Shown: positions 8,501 through 13,179 of the stretch, in pieces | How the letters are laid out: every line of letters starts with the position of its first letter | How positions within the stretch are numbered: the first letter of the stretch is position 1 | Assembly (NCBI GenBank): GCA_050288085.1 | Contig: JBNKDD010000155.1 | Location: 1 to 13,179 of the forward strand | Source: JBNKDD01 sp050288085 | GTDB lineage: Bacteria; Chloroflexota; Anaerolineae; Aggregatilineales; UBA3940 | Reading direction: 5' to 3' | Length of the DNA: 13,179 bases | Position numbers and translations under genes: made by a program | The notes under the pieces: model-generated | What the model saw: the letters and a program-made list of their open reading frames with translations, nothing else | What the model was told of the DNA's origin: nothing | The model's database searches: none

Positions 8501-8604
8501 GGTTGAAATCCGGCAAGCTGAAAGCCATACTAAAAGGTGATATTGATTCTTTTCTTGAGGCTTATTTAAGACAGCTTGCTTCACATGTACAGGAAGATGG
8601 GTAG
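5575..8604 (+). CDS. Clp-type double AAA+ ATPase fused to a GGQ-less RF2-like module
   Basis: This 1009-residue protein starts 3 bases after uvrA. Residues 1-45 are polar and proline-rich; there is no Clp N-domain and no M-domain coiled coil. D1 (about 48-300) keeps Walker A (GDARVGKT, 84-91), but Walker B reads YVDAL, with Ala155 in place of glutamate, and the Clp arginine pair and KYRG pore loop are absent. D2 (about 310-625) looks active: GPTGVGKT 362-369, LLDEFEK with D434/E435, sensor-1 N476, FINRID with R517, and GAR with R578. LGF (487-489) sits at the ClpP-loop position of ClpC; the GYVG pore loop reads GFDL. Residues about 650-1002 resemble RF2 end to end: TASFWDD (689-695), WAVELAQMYSGWAERR, YGLLRG..THRLV, and the tail WGQVVRSYV...DPRTGLKSG...GDIDSFLEAYL. 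GGQ is replaced by FSK (898-900) and SPF is lost near 850. The likely role, as inference only, is ribosome-associated remodelling. Confidence 0.9.
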   Translation: MGDSEKQDAESKESPEKSIPPPPGSSSGDKDEPKLSDLLEQCATNLTVKAGTGDLPKTYERDQEVEQILLALASPLKGRIVVTGDARVGKTAVIHEAAARIHAGDCPEALKGSEVWGLSARSILRAFGVGGWQEKLGRLMEMWSDRTDIILYVDALPTTRAAGATMEDPFDMAQFLLGQLQSSNSRILAEGRTQAVHGFLDSYVEFKHILLEVKINEPPVEVARKMIQQSARDLEVSQEITIDPAAIEVALDLTKRFSLHESLPGKTIDLIGEGIALSAERHEKESCVGPEDIIQRYGEKTGLPRILLTDDEPYDEQVVRRYFSDRVLGQEQAVEIVVRTLSLLRTRLNNPRRPMGVYLFIGPTGVGKTELARALSEFFFGSDEHIVRFNMADYTQDWDVGTLFGSAHGFDLESRRGQLTMRLQDHAFAVILLDEFEKAHPEVFQRFLQLFDEGLLLNLASETVNLRNTIVIMTSNFGSRMMASGKLGFGPEVSPEEQEEQIREEMVRFFTPEFINRIDSISFFKLLTQPVLREIAYRRVQEVLQREGIVRREIEVEIDEDVIEWIVEHGYSERYGARYLARQIEKTITYPLAQQLIRNDPPPGSALRLFIHNGRVASALVLPTTDLEVEEAAPAAALLDASQLPPRLTLSYMQAGLPLLDGRITALEQAHNISESRNHLTDLLQTMSTASFWDDTQAIQPQLEAVGRISSQVELIDGLRRNLDELGDYLKLMEESDDSSLLGEAAMRYRYLVRELPGAELTLLFSDPHDINGAYLHIEGRGNRAVAFDWAVELAQMYSGWAERRQFPMTVIAEELTHKGATRGVWLGIDGYGAYGLLRGDMGTHRLVQSVDEGKRQVVQARVSIWPDLPLVDQPESIRSESVQPDFRIKEISRSGIFSKRLVSQAELQLADDRATLKLSSALPATDLANDLAGLFRSFEAVSKHPDQLPSDPIWGQVVRSYVRYKKRYVQDPRTGLKSGKLKAILKGDIDSFLEAYLRQLASHVQEDG
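7540..8604 (+). other. RF2-like domain of the AAA+ fusion (residues about 656-1009)
   Basis: This is a sub-feature of the AAA+ fusion gene. Order and spacing follow bacterial RF2: N-terminal helical domain with the 'FW(N/D)D' hallmark (692-695), then the superdomain 2/4 segment (LHIEGRG...FDWAVELAQMYSGWAERR, GYGAYGLLRG, THRLV 844-848), then DFRI (886-889) where RF2 has DLRI, then the C-terminal hallmark WG..VRSYV...K.RYVQDPRTG...G...AIL.GDID.FLEAYL (955-998). Where RF2 has GGTEAQDW this protein reads GNRAVAFDW. SPF is deleted between LVQ849 and VDEGKR. SGAGGQHVN becomes SGIFSKRLV (895-903). The scaffold is retained while both functional tips are lost, which points to a repurposed binding module, not a decaying release factor. 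Confidence 0.85.
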
Positions 8605-8607
8605 GAT

Positions 8608-9459
8608 TTGACAAAGATGAATTCAAAGCGGCGCTTGTTGATTTCGTTGGCACACCCCGATGATGAGTCGTTTGGAATGGCGGGGACGATAGCCCGTTAT
8701 GCGAACGAAGACGTTGATGTATATCTGATTATCTCAACCAATGGGGACGTGGGAGAAGTTGATCCTGAATACCTGGAGGGGTACGCCTCGATTGCTGAGA
8801 AGCGTCTTGCAGAACTGAATTGTGCTACCCAGACTCTGGGAGTTACCCGGTTATATACCTTTGGTTATCGCGATTCGGGGATGGCCGGAACACCCGACAA
8901 CAACCACCCGGATTCATTATTCTCAGCCGGGGTTGATGTGGTAGCGGATCAGATCGCTGAGATTATCCGCGAGGTGCGGCCCCATGTCGTCGTGACCTTC
9001 GATCCTTACGGCGGCTATGGACACCCCGACCATATCGTTATGCATCAGGCAACAGTGCAGGCATTCGATACGGTAAAGGGCGAAACTGACCAACCACAAA
9101 AGCTCTACTTCATGACCTTCGACCGGCGCTGGCTCAAACTGCTGGTGCGGGTTCTGCCGCTCTTCGGACAGAATCCGGCGGAGTGGGGGCGCAATAAGGA
9201 TATCGATCTACGTGAGATCGCCGCGCATAGCTACCCGATCCATGCCCGGTTGGATAACCGGCCCTATGCCCAGATTGCAGAGCAGGCCCGCCTGTGCCAT
9301 GCCAGCCAACTTCCGGGTGGCGAATCGCCTAAGAAGGTTGGGCAGCTTATTCAAGCCTGGTTGTTTGGTACCGAGGAAACCTATATGCGGGCTTATCCTC
9401 CGGTCAATGGCGAGCGAGTCAGGGAACGCGATCTATTTGAGGGAGTTGCCCTCAGCTGA
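8608..9459 (+). CDS. LmbE/PIG-L-family zinc-dependent N-deacetylase
   Basis: This is a 283-residue member of the GlcNAc-PI de-N-acetylase superfamily (LmbE, MshB, Mca, BshB), which removes acyl groups from amino sugars or cleaves thiol-sugar conjugates. Numbering from TTG 8608, the family motif AHPDDESFG is at 15-23, with Zn ligands H16 and D19 and the general base D18. The second motif YGHPDH (137-142) supplies H142. The stretch FGYRDSGM resembles MshB/Mca, so a low-molecular-weight thiol or its conjugates is a possible substrate; this is inference. The TTG at 8608 has AGGAAG 11 bases upstream, and the ATG at 8617 has TAGGAT about 9 bases upstream, so the start could be either. It lies 3 bases after the AAA-RF2 gene and is probably in the same transcript. 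Its last 27 bases overlap the opposing NADAR gene. Confidence 0.93.
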   Translation: MTKMNSKRRLLISLAHPDDESFGMAGTIARYANEDVDVYLIISTNGDVGEVDPEYLEGYASIAEKRLAELNCATQTLGVTRLYTFGYRDSGMAGTPDNNHPDSLFSAGVDVVADQIAEIIREVRPHVVVTFDPYGGYGHPDHIVMHQATVQAFDTVKGETDQPQKLYFMTFDRRWLKLLVRVLPLFGQNPAEWGRNKDIDLREIAAHSYPIHARLDNRPYAQIAEQARLCHASQLPGGESPKKVGQLIQAWLFGTEETYMRAYPPVNGERVRERDLFEGVALS

Positions 9460-9912
9460 TTCACCTGCTGCTTCCCGCTCTTTTAGTATCTCGCGCACTT
9501 CCATCAAAATCTTGCCGAGCATATTCTGGCCGCTGCCGTTTTTGCCACAGCCCCAGAAGTAATCACCCGGCGCATTTTCAACGATCTCTTCGCTGCCGGT
9601 TGCCAGGAGGATGGCACGAATCTCCGGGTGTGTTTCGAACTTCTTGAGAACGGCCTGCCGCATGATATCCACTTTAACTTCTTCCCAATCCGGGCGAAGG
9701 GGGCGTTGTCGGCTGCGGCCCATACCCGCTGCGATTTTGGGGGATTTGGCCTGCCTGATCGCTTCAACGTGTTCAGTACCGGGGAATTTCTGTGCCTGGA
9801 AATAATGCTCGGTGGTCGGCCACCACTGACCATCCATCTCAACGCCGTGCCGGGAGAAGTTTGAAAAGCAGCCGTATGGTTCGTCTTTCGCCGAATAGAA
9901 ATAGATCACCAT
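9433..9912 (-). CDS. NADAR/YbiA-like N-glycosidase family protein
   Basis: A 159-residue NADAR (DUF1768) domain protein that is essentially all domain. Family members hydrolyse N-glycosidic bonds: YbiA-type enzymes clear reactive riboflavin intermediates, while other NADARs remove ADP-ribose from guanine bases. Visible hallmarks are IYFYSAKDEPYGCFSNFS (3-20), WPTTEHYFQAQKF (31-43) with the conserved Glu35, a KF at 90-91, and the C-terminal FWGCGKNGSGQNMLGKILM block (119-137) with N130. A perfect AGGAGG (9928-9923) sits 10 bases before the ATG at 9912. That favours this start over the in-frame TTG at 9918, which would be only 4 bases away. It follows the membrane PH-like gene by 32 bases, probably one transcript. 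No DarT-like toxin is present, so a housekeeping role is more likely than antitoxin. Confidence 0.9.
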   Translation of the reverse strand: MVIYFYSAKDEPYGCFSNFSRHGVEMDGQWWPTTEHYFQAQKFPGTEHVEAIRQAKSPKIAAGMGRSRQRPLRPDWEEVKVDIMRQAVLKKFETHPEIRAILLATGSEEIVENAPGDYFWGCGKNGSGQNMLGKILMEVREILKEREAAGESAEGNSLK

Positions 9913-9922
9913 AATCAATTAT

Positions 9923-9928
9923 CCTCCT
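9923..9928 (-). promoter_or_regulatory. Consensus Shine-Dalgarno deciding the NADAR start
   Basis: AGGAGG on the - strand, 10 bases upstream of ATG 9912 and only 4 bases from the alternative TTG at 9918. It selects the shorter form of the NADAR protein. Confidence 0.75.
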
Positions 9929-9944
9929 GACTCGATAGTAGAAA

Positions 9945-10454
9945 TTAGCCACTCGGCGTGGTAATCCGCTGCACCTGGCAGTGACTATCCAGGGTAGCGA
10001 GAAGTGTATCATAATTATCGACGGCATCCGGCGTGATGATGATCGTCTGCCGGAAACCCTGGCCGTATACCAGCCCCGGCAGGCGATTCAAAGGTGACAG
10101 CCCTTCAAACATACCGATGCTGGCTAGTTCAAGCTGTGCGCCTTCTCCCGGTTCAAAAACCACCACCCGGTCGATGGCGTTCCAGGGGACAAACCGCTCT
10201 GGCAGCATCAACCGATCGATGATCAGCCCTTCCTCAATCACGGTGATCTCACACACAGACACCATGGCGCTGATCACGACGTAGAACAGAAATATGAAGA
10301 TGATAAACTCGAAAAGTCCGATGCGTGGGGCCGCAATCCACCCGCAGAGCAAGATCAAGCCAGCCATCATCAAAGGCAGCCATAACCGGATGCCTCGCCG
10401 GGTAAATGGATGGCGAGATATGATCTCACTTTCTGGTAGAGGAAATTTTCCCAT
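9945..10454 (-). CDS. Small membrane protein with two TM helices and a PH-like domain
   Basis: A 169-residue protein of unknown role. After a polar N-terminus with basic residues (RHPFTRRGIR) come two hydrophobic helices (about 23-40 and 48-68) separated by a short loop. Next is a beta-rich cytoplasmic stretch beginning CEITVIEEGLIIDRLMLP, followed by FVPWNAIDRVVVF. This topology and the 'egl.i.....ipw..I..v' pattern resemble bacterial PH-domain (bPH2/YdbS-like) membrane proteins; I infer that fold with moderate confidence. The start at 10454 is the only good ATG, but no Shine-Dalgarno is apparent. It is the first gene of a - strand pair with the NADAR gene 32 bases downstream. I see no enzymatic motif. 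The pairing with NADAR may be simple co-transcription. Confidence 0.75.
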   Translation of the reverse strand: MGKFPLPESEIISRHPFTRRGIRLWLPLMMAGLILLCGWIAAPRIGLFEFIIFIFLFYVVISAMVSVCEITVIEEGLIIDRLMLPERFVPWNAIDRVVVFEPGEGAQLELASIGMFEGLSPLNRLPGLVYGQGFRQTIIITPDAVDNYDTLLATLDSHCQVQRITTPSG

Positions 10455-10707
10455 TAATTGTCGCTAACTGTAACAATGTTGGTTGTTTCAAAGCACAGTA
10501 TTCTTTATCTTGGAAATAGCTATGCTATCTTCTATGTTGTCAGGCAATTTGATTTAAAATCTATTGTCTGGCCCAACTATACAATAATTCTACCTTTTTA
10601 AGTGGGAAGGGATAAAATAATCGCCTTCACAAACGGCAATTTAACCATCCAGGTTATGCAGAACGTGTAGGGCATGGTAAACTCACGCATCAATCGGAGA
10701 AGTGATC
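10455..10707. promoter_or_regulatory. AT-rich divergent intergenic region
   Basis: This 253-base region separates the - strand PH-like/NADAR pair from the + strand kinase gene and is clearly more AT-rich than its surroundings. It must carry both promoters. Several -10-like hexamers occur on + (TAAAAT near 10555 and 10613, TACAAT near 10580), but none pairs with a convincing -35 at 16-18 bases. An imperfect direct repeat, TCTATGTTGTCAGGC (10531-10545) and TCTATTGTCTGGC (10560-10572), and a small inverted repeat ATAGC-tat-GCTAT near 10517-10529 could be operator sites. I see no coding sequence or RNA gene here. Confidence 0.4.
10696..10700 (+). promoter_or_regulatory. Shine-Dalgarno for the receiver-kinase gene
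   Basis: GGAGA ends 7 bases before ATG 10708, optimal spacing. It favours that ATG over the in-frame GTG at 10702, which would be only one base away. Confidence 0.65.
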
Positions 10708-11913
10708 ATGGTTACATCTGCGGAGAATAATCCCACCATCAATCTACCCACCCGCTCGCCGGAGGAATGTGCCATCCTGATCGTTGATGATGACGAGCGC
10801 ATCGTTGAAGTTCTATCCGTGATCCTGGAGCGGGAAGGCTACCAGATCCGGACGGCTATGGATGGTCATACGGCGCTCCGCATGATTAAGGAGCAGGCTC
10901 TTGATATCGCCATTGTTGACGTGATCATGCCCGGATTGGATGGAATCGAAGTGTGCCGTCAGGTCAAGGATAATCCTGAGACGCACTTTCTGCCGGTCAT
11001 TCTCGTCACCGGGGCGACAGAACGCAGCCGCCGTATAGATGGACTGTATGCCGGTGCTGATGAGTTTGTTAACAAACCGGTTGATCCAGTTGAGTTGATT
11101 GCACGGGTGCGCTCACTGCTGCGTACCAAACAATTAAACGATCAAGTCCTGGCCCACCGGCGGGAACTGGAACAACGTATCAGCGAGGCAACAGAGGAGC
11201 TACGTGCAGCCTATGACCGGCTCCGGGAACTCAGCCGGGTGAAGAGCAATGTTTTGACCCTTGTCTCGCATGAACTACGCACGCCGCTCATTCCCATCAA
11301 ATCCGCCATGAATCTGGTCAAGGTCCCTGACCTGTCCTTAGATAAACGGGAAAGCGCTGTCAAGATGGCAGAAGAGGCATTCAACCGCCTTGAATATCGC
11401 ATTGGTGATATCGAGGCTTTCAGCGGGCCATCTGACGATCTGAACCTGTCGGCGACTTCCGTTGTCGATTTGCTGCATGGGGCCATTGAGCAGGTACGCG
11501 TGCTGCGTAGAGGAAATAATATTTCCGTTGACCTGGTCATTCCTAAAAACCTCGTTCCGGTGATGGTTGACGCAAAGCCGATGACACGGGCATTAGCACA
11601 CATCATTGATAATGCGGTGAAATTTGGGAACGACAAACCTGTCAAAGTGGAAGCATCCAGCGTTGATGATCATGTGAAGATCACTGTGAAGGATAACGGT
11701 ATCGGCATCCCCAAAAAGCTGATACCCCATCTTTTCGAGCCGCTCCGCCAGGGAGATGACGACCCGACCCGGCGTCGTCATGAAGGGCTGGGGATTGGCC
11801 TTGCACTGGTAAAAGTAATCCTGGATGCTCACGAAGTCGAAATTGGTATCAAGAGCAAGGTGAATCAGGGGACGACCATTACTCTGGCTTTGCCGGTTGC
11901 TAACCTCTCATAA
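10708..11913 (+). CDS. Cytosolic receiver-histidine kinase (REC-HisKA-HATPase)
   Basis: A 401-residue two-component protein. An N-terminal receiver domain (about 20-135) has the acidic cluster VDDDE (D27-D29), phospho-acceptor D71 in IVDVIMPG, and K123 in FVNKP. A charged coiled-coil linker (about 137-175) leads to a HisKA domain with SHELRTPL (phospho-acceptor H188). The HATPase_c domain has the N-box N302, DNGIGIP (329-335) and the glycine-rich GLGIGL (360-365). There is no transmembrane or PAS sensor, so input presumably comes through phosphorylation of the receiver by another kinase. No DNA-binding output is attached and no partner response regulator is in the window, so the target is unknown. 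The metallophosphoesterase gene begins 8 bases after its stop, suggesting co-transcription and a possible functional link. Confidence 0.95.
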   Translation: MVTSAENNPTINLPTRSPEECAILIVDDDERIVEVLSVILEREGYQIRTAMDGHTALRMIKEQALDIAIVDVIMPGLDGIEVCRQVKDNPETHFLPVILVTGATERSRRIDGLYAGADEFVNKPVDPVELIARVRSLLRTKQLNDQVLAHRRELEQRISEATEELRAAYDRLRELSRVKSNVLTLVSHELRTPLIPIKSAMNLVKVPDLSLDKRESAVKMAEEAFNRLEYRIGDIEAFSGPSDDLNLSATSVVDLLHGAIEQVRVLRRGNNISVDLVIPKNLVPVMVDAKPMTRALAHIIDNAVKFGNDKPVKVEASSVDDHVKITVKDNGIGIPKKLIPHLFEPLRQGDDDPTRRRHEGLGIGLALVKVILDAHEVEIGIKSKVNQGTTITLALPVANLS

Positions 11914-11921
11914 AGTAAGCT

Positions 11922-13070
11922 ATGAAACCTGCCGCTCACGAAACAAGTACGCTTCACCTTGTCCTGACCAAACCGGTTATTTTAGAGCGGGTACCCTGGT
12001 GGGGTACGCTTGTGCTGATAATCGGATTGGCAGCGTTGACGGGACTGCCCTGGCCTGACCCGCTGGCGGTAACCGGATTTTACTTTGTGATCAGCCTCGT
12101 TGACTGGGGTAGTTTACTTTTACTTCCCCGGATGAAGCGCTCGTATGGGCCGGTTAATCCTCCCTTATTTGTCCTGACTGTACTTCGTGTAGTCCTGTCG
12201 CTGCTGATCGGATGGGTGTCCGGTTGGAGCAGGGGGGCGCTGTTGGTGGTAATTATCGTCCAGTTGGTTATTCTGGCGGTTGCCACCTATGGATTGTGGA
12301 TCGAACCGTTTCAACTGGGCGTAACGGAAGAGCACATGACCAGCCCAAAGCTTGATCCGGATCAACCTCCGATCCGGCTGCTGCATCTGGCCGATCTACA
12401 CATGGAATATCGCTCAATCCGTGAAGACCGCTTACAGGCATTGGTCGAACAACTTGCCCCTGACATTATCGTATTTAGCGGCGATTTTATCAGCTTATCC
12501 TATCCTGATAACCCGGAGATCATAGCCGCCATCCGCGACTGTGTTGGGGCATGGCAGGCCCCTTATGGCGTCTATGCCGTTTCCGGCACACCGTCGGTTG
12601 AGTCTCATGACCAGATTGCCGAATTTATCAAAGGGACACAGGTGCGCTGGCTGCGCGATGAAGTCGTTGAGGTCGAAGTGCATGGACAGCGGCTTGCTTT
12701 GATCGGTGTAACCTGTGTCCATAACCCGGTCGATGATGCGGCGCGGATGGCAGCGATTGCTAGGCAGGTTCCTGATGATTGTTTCCAACTGCTCCTGATC
12801 CATGCCCCGGATATCGCCCCGGAAGCAGCCCAGGCTGGAACCGACCTTTATTTATGTGGGCATACTCATGGTGGACAGTGGCGAATCCCCGGCTACGGTG
12901 CAGTGATCACCAGCTCGGTGCATGGTAAACGCTTTGAGATGGGCCGCTACCCGGTTGATGATATGACTCTCTATGTCAGCCGGGGGATTGGCCTGGAAGG
13001 GTGTGCGGCCCCACGCTCACGGATATTCTGCCCGCCAGAAATCATTATGTGGACGCTTTCATCCCGTTGA
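11922..13070 (+). CDS. Membrane-anchored calcineurin-like metallophosphoesterase with altered motif III
   Basis: A 382-residue protein. About four hydrophobic segments (25-43, 48-68, 82-101, 104-126) anchor a C-terminal phosphoesterase domain, as in YaeI/LpxG-like membrane phosphoesterases. Visible metal-site motifs are ADLH (D158, H160), SGDF (D188), LLIHAPD (H294) and CGHTHGGQ (H314, H316). The block that normally reads GNH(D/E), after 'YGVYAV', here reads GTPSVE (222-227), so the bridging Asn and catalytic His are absent. The enzyme may be impaired, use another residue, or act on an unusual substrate. Family members cleave phosphodiester or pyrophosphate bonds such as in lipid headgroups; the substrate is not determined. 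The gene begins 8 bases after the kinase gene with only a weak AAAG-type ribosome site. Its stop lies 3 bases from the stop of the convergent right-edge gene. Confidence 0.88.
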   Translation: MKPAAHETSTLHLVLTKPVILERVPWWGTLVLIIGLAALTGLPWPDPLAVTGFYFVISLVDWGSLLLLPRMKRSYGPVNPPLFVLTVLRVVLSLLIGWVSGWSRGALLVVIIVQLVILAVATYGLWIEPFQLGVTEEHMTSPKLDPDQPPIRLLHLADLHMEYRSIREDRLQALVEQLAPDIIVFSGDFISLSYPDNPEIIAAIRDCVGAWQAPYGVYAVSGTPSVESHDQIAEFIKGTQVRWLRDEVVEVEVHGQRLALIGVTCVHNPVDDAARMAAIARQVPDDCFQLLLIHAPDIAPEAAQAGTDLYLCGHTHGGQWRIPGYGAVITSSVHGKRFEMGRYPVDDMTLYVSRGIGLEGCAAPRSRIFCPPEIIMWTLSSR

Positions 13071-13073
13071 TCC

Positions 13074-13178
13074 CTACTTCAATCCCCTTGAGCGCAAGGC
13101 GCAGCATATAGCCTCAAGTCCCTGACGGAGATGAGTCCGGTCATGTGACCGGATGAAACGCACCATCTCCCCGAAGGT
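13074..13178 (-). CDS. C-terminal end of a gene, possibly DinB-superfamily (5' end outside window)
   Basis: On the - strand an open frame enters from the right edge and ends with TAG at 13076-13074, giving 34 visible residues: TFGEMVRFIRSHDRTHLRQ followed by a helical tail ending RSRGLK. The HDRTHLRQ segment resembles the last helix of DinB/YfiT-like proteins, where an HxxxH..Q pattern carries a metal ligand. The assignment is tentative because so little is visible. Codon use looks coding, and a tail-to-tail junction only 3 bases from the phosphoesterase stop is plausible. A perfect 18-bp palindrome (13136-13153) falls inside this frame. Confidence 0.45.
   Translation of the reverse strand, partial: TFGEMVRFIRSHDRTHLRQGLEAICCALRSRGLK
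13136..13153. repeat. Perfect inverted repeat TCCGGTCA-TG-TGACCGGA
   Basis: An 18-base palindrome with 8-bp arms and a TG centre, flanked by a second imperfect pair GGAGATG (13127-13133) and CATCTCC (13164-13170). It could fold as a two-tier hairpin. It probably lies within the coding end of the right-edge gene, so it may be incidental; its position near convergent stops could also suit transcription termination. No U-run follows. Confidence 0.4.
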
Positions 13179-13179
13179 T

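Noticed and set aside
5575..8604. The RF2-like part as the organism's genuine prfB
   Set aside because: GGQ and SPF are absent, there is no prfB-type internal TGA frameshift site (such as CTTTGA) before the RF domain, and the frame is continuous from the AAA+ part. A true prfB must exist elsewhere.
5575..8604. Plain ClpB or ClpC annotation
   Set aside because: There is no Clp N-domain and no M-domain, D1 is degenerate, and about 350 C-terminal residues are RF2-like; a simple chaperone label would hide this.
9212..9562. Open frame spanning the end of the deacetylase and the start of the NADAR overlap on +
   Set aside because: Its composition is arginine- and proline-rich as expected of a shifted frame, and both overlapping genes have clear domain evidence.
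13120..13160. Hammerhead-ribozyme-like string: ATGAG, a stem TCCGGTCA/TGACCGGA, then TGAAAC
   Set aside because: The core needs CTGATGA, but here it is preceded by GA in place of CT. The closing pair before GAAA would be a wobble and no stem III with a cleavage triplet is evident. The stretch also reads as coding on the - strand.

Overview
The window carries about eleven genes at moderate GC, with tight spacing, and looks chromosomal: there are no insertion sequences, phage genes, tRNAs, rRNAs or CRISPR arrays. Gene content and protein style (a two-TM ABC1/UbiB kinase, an Mca/MshB-like LmbE deacetylase, a cytosolic receiver-histidine kinase, a GH36-like glycosidase) suggest a free-living bacterium, most likely Chloroflexota (Anaerolineae-like). 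That assignment is inference from style only.

Layout. Positions 2-724 (+) hold the C-terminal part of a GH36/melibiase-like glycosidase whose start lies outside the window. A strong hairpin (734-762) separates it from a convergent UbiB/ABC1-family kinase (773-2491, -). A divergent promoter region (about 2492-2643) follows. It drives a tight + strand cluster: uvrA (2644-5571), a 1009-residue two-AAA+ Clp-type protein whose C-terminal third is a peptide chain release factor 2 (RF2) homologue (5575-8604), and an LmbE/PIG-L-type zinc deacetylase (8608-9459). The deacetylase overlaps tail-to-tail with a NADAR/YbiA-like gene (9433-9912, -), which lies downstream of a small membrane protein with a PH-like domain (9945-10454, -). 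After an AT-rich divergent intergenic region comes a + strand pair: a receiver-histidine kinase (10708-11913) and a membrane-anchored metallophosphoesterase (11922-13070). The right edge holds the C-terminus of a convergent gene resembling DinB-superfamily proteins (13074-13178, -).

The standout is the gene at 5575-8604. Its second AAA+ ring is intact and carries an LGF tripeptide where ClpC and ClpA have their ClpP-docking loop. Its first ring has lost the Walker B glutamate, the arginine fingers and the pore tyrosine. The RF2-like module keeps the overall RF2 fold signature from the N-terminal helices to the last helix, but both functional tips are gone: the SPF codon-reading motif and the GGQ peptidyl-hydrolysis motif. 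An unfoldase fused to a catalytically silent release factor suggests a ribosome-directed ATPase, for example one acting on stalled ribosomes or nascent chains. This function is a hypothesis; the motif losses are read directly from the sequence.

Other points: the metallophosphoesterase lacks the GNH(D/E) motif, the uvrA cluster is nearly gapless, and the UbiB start needs correcting to a shorter form.
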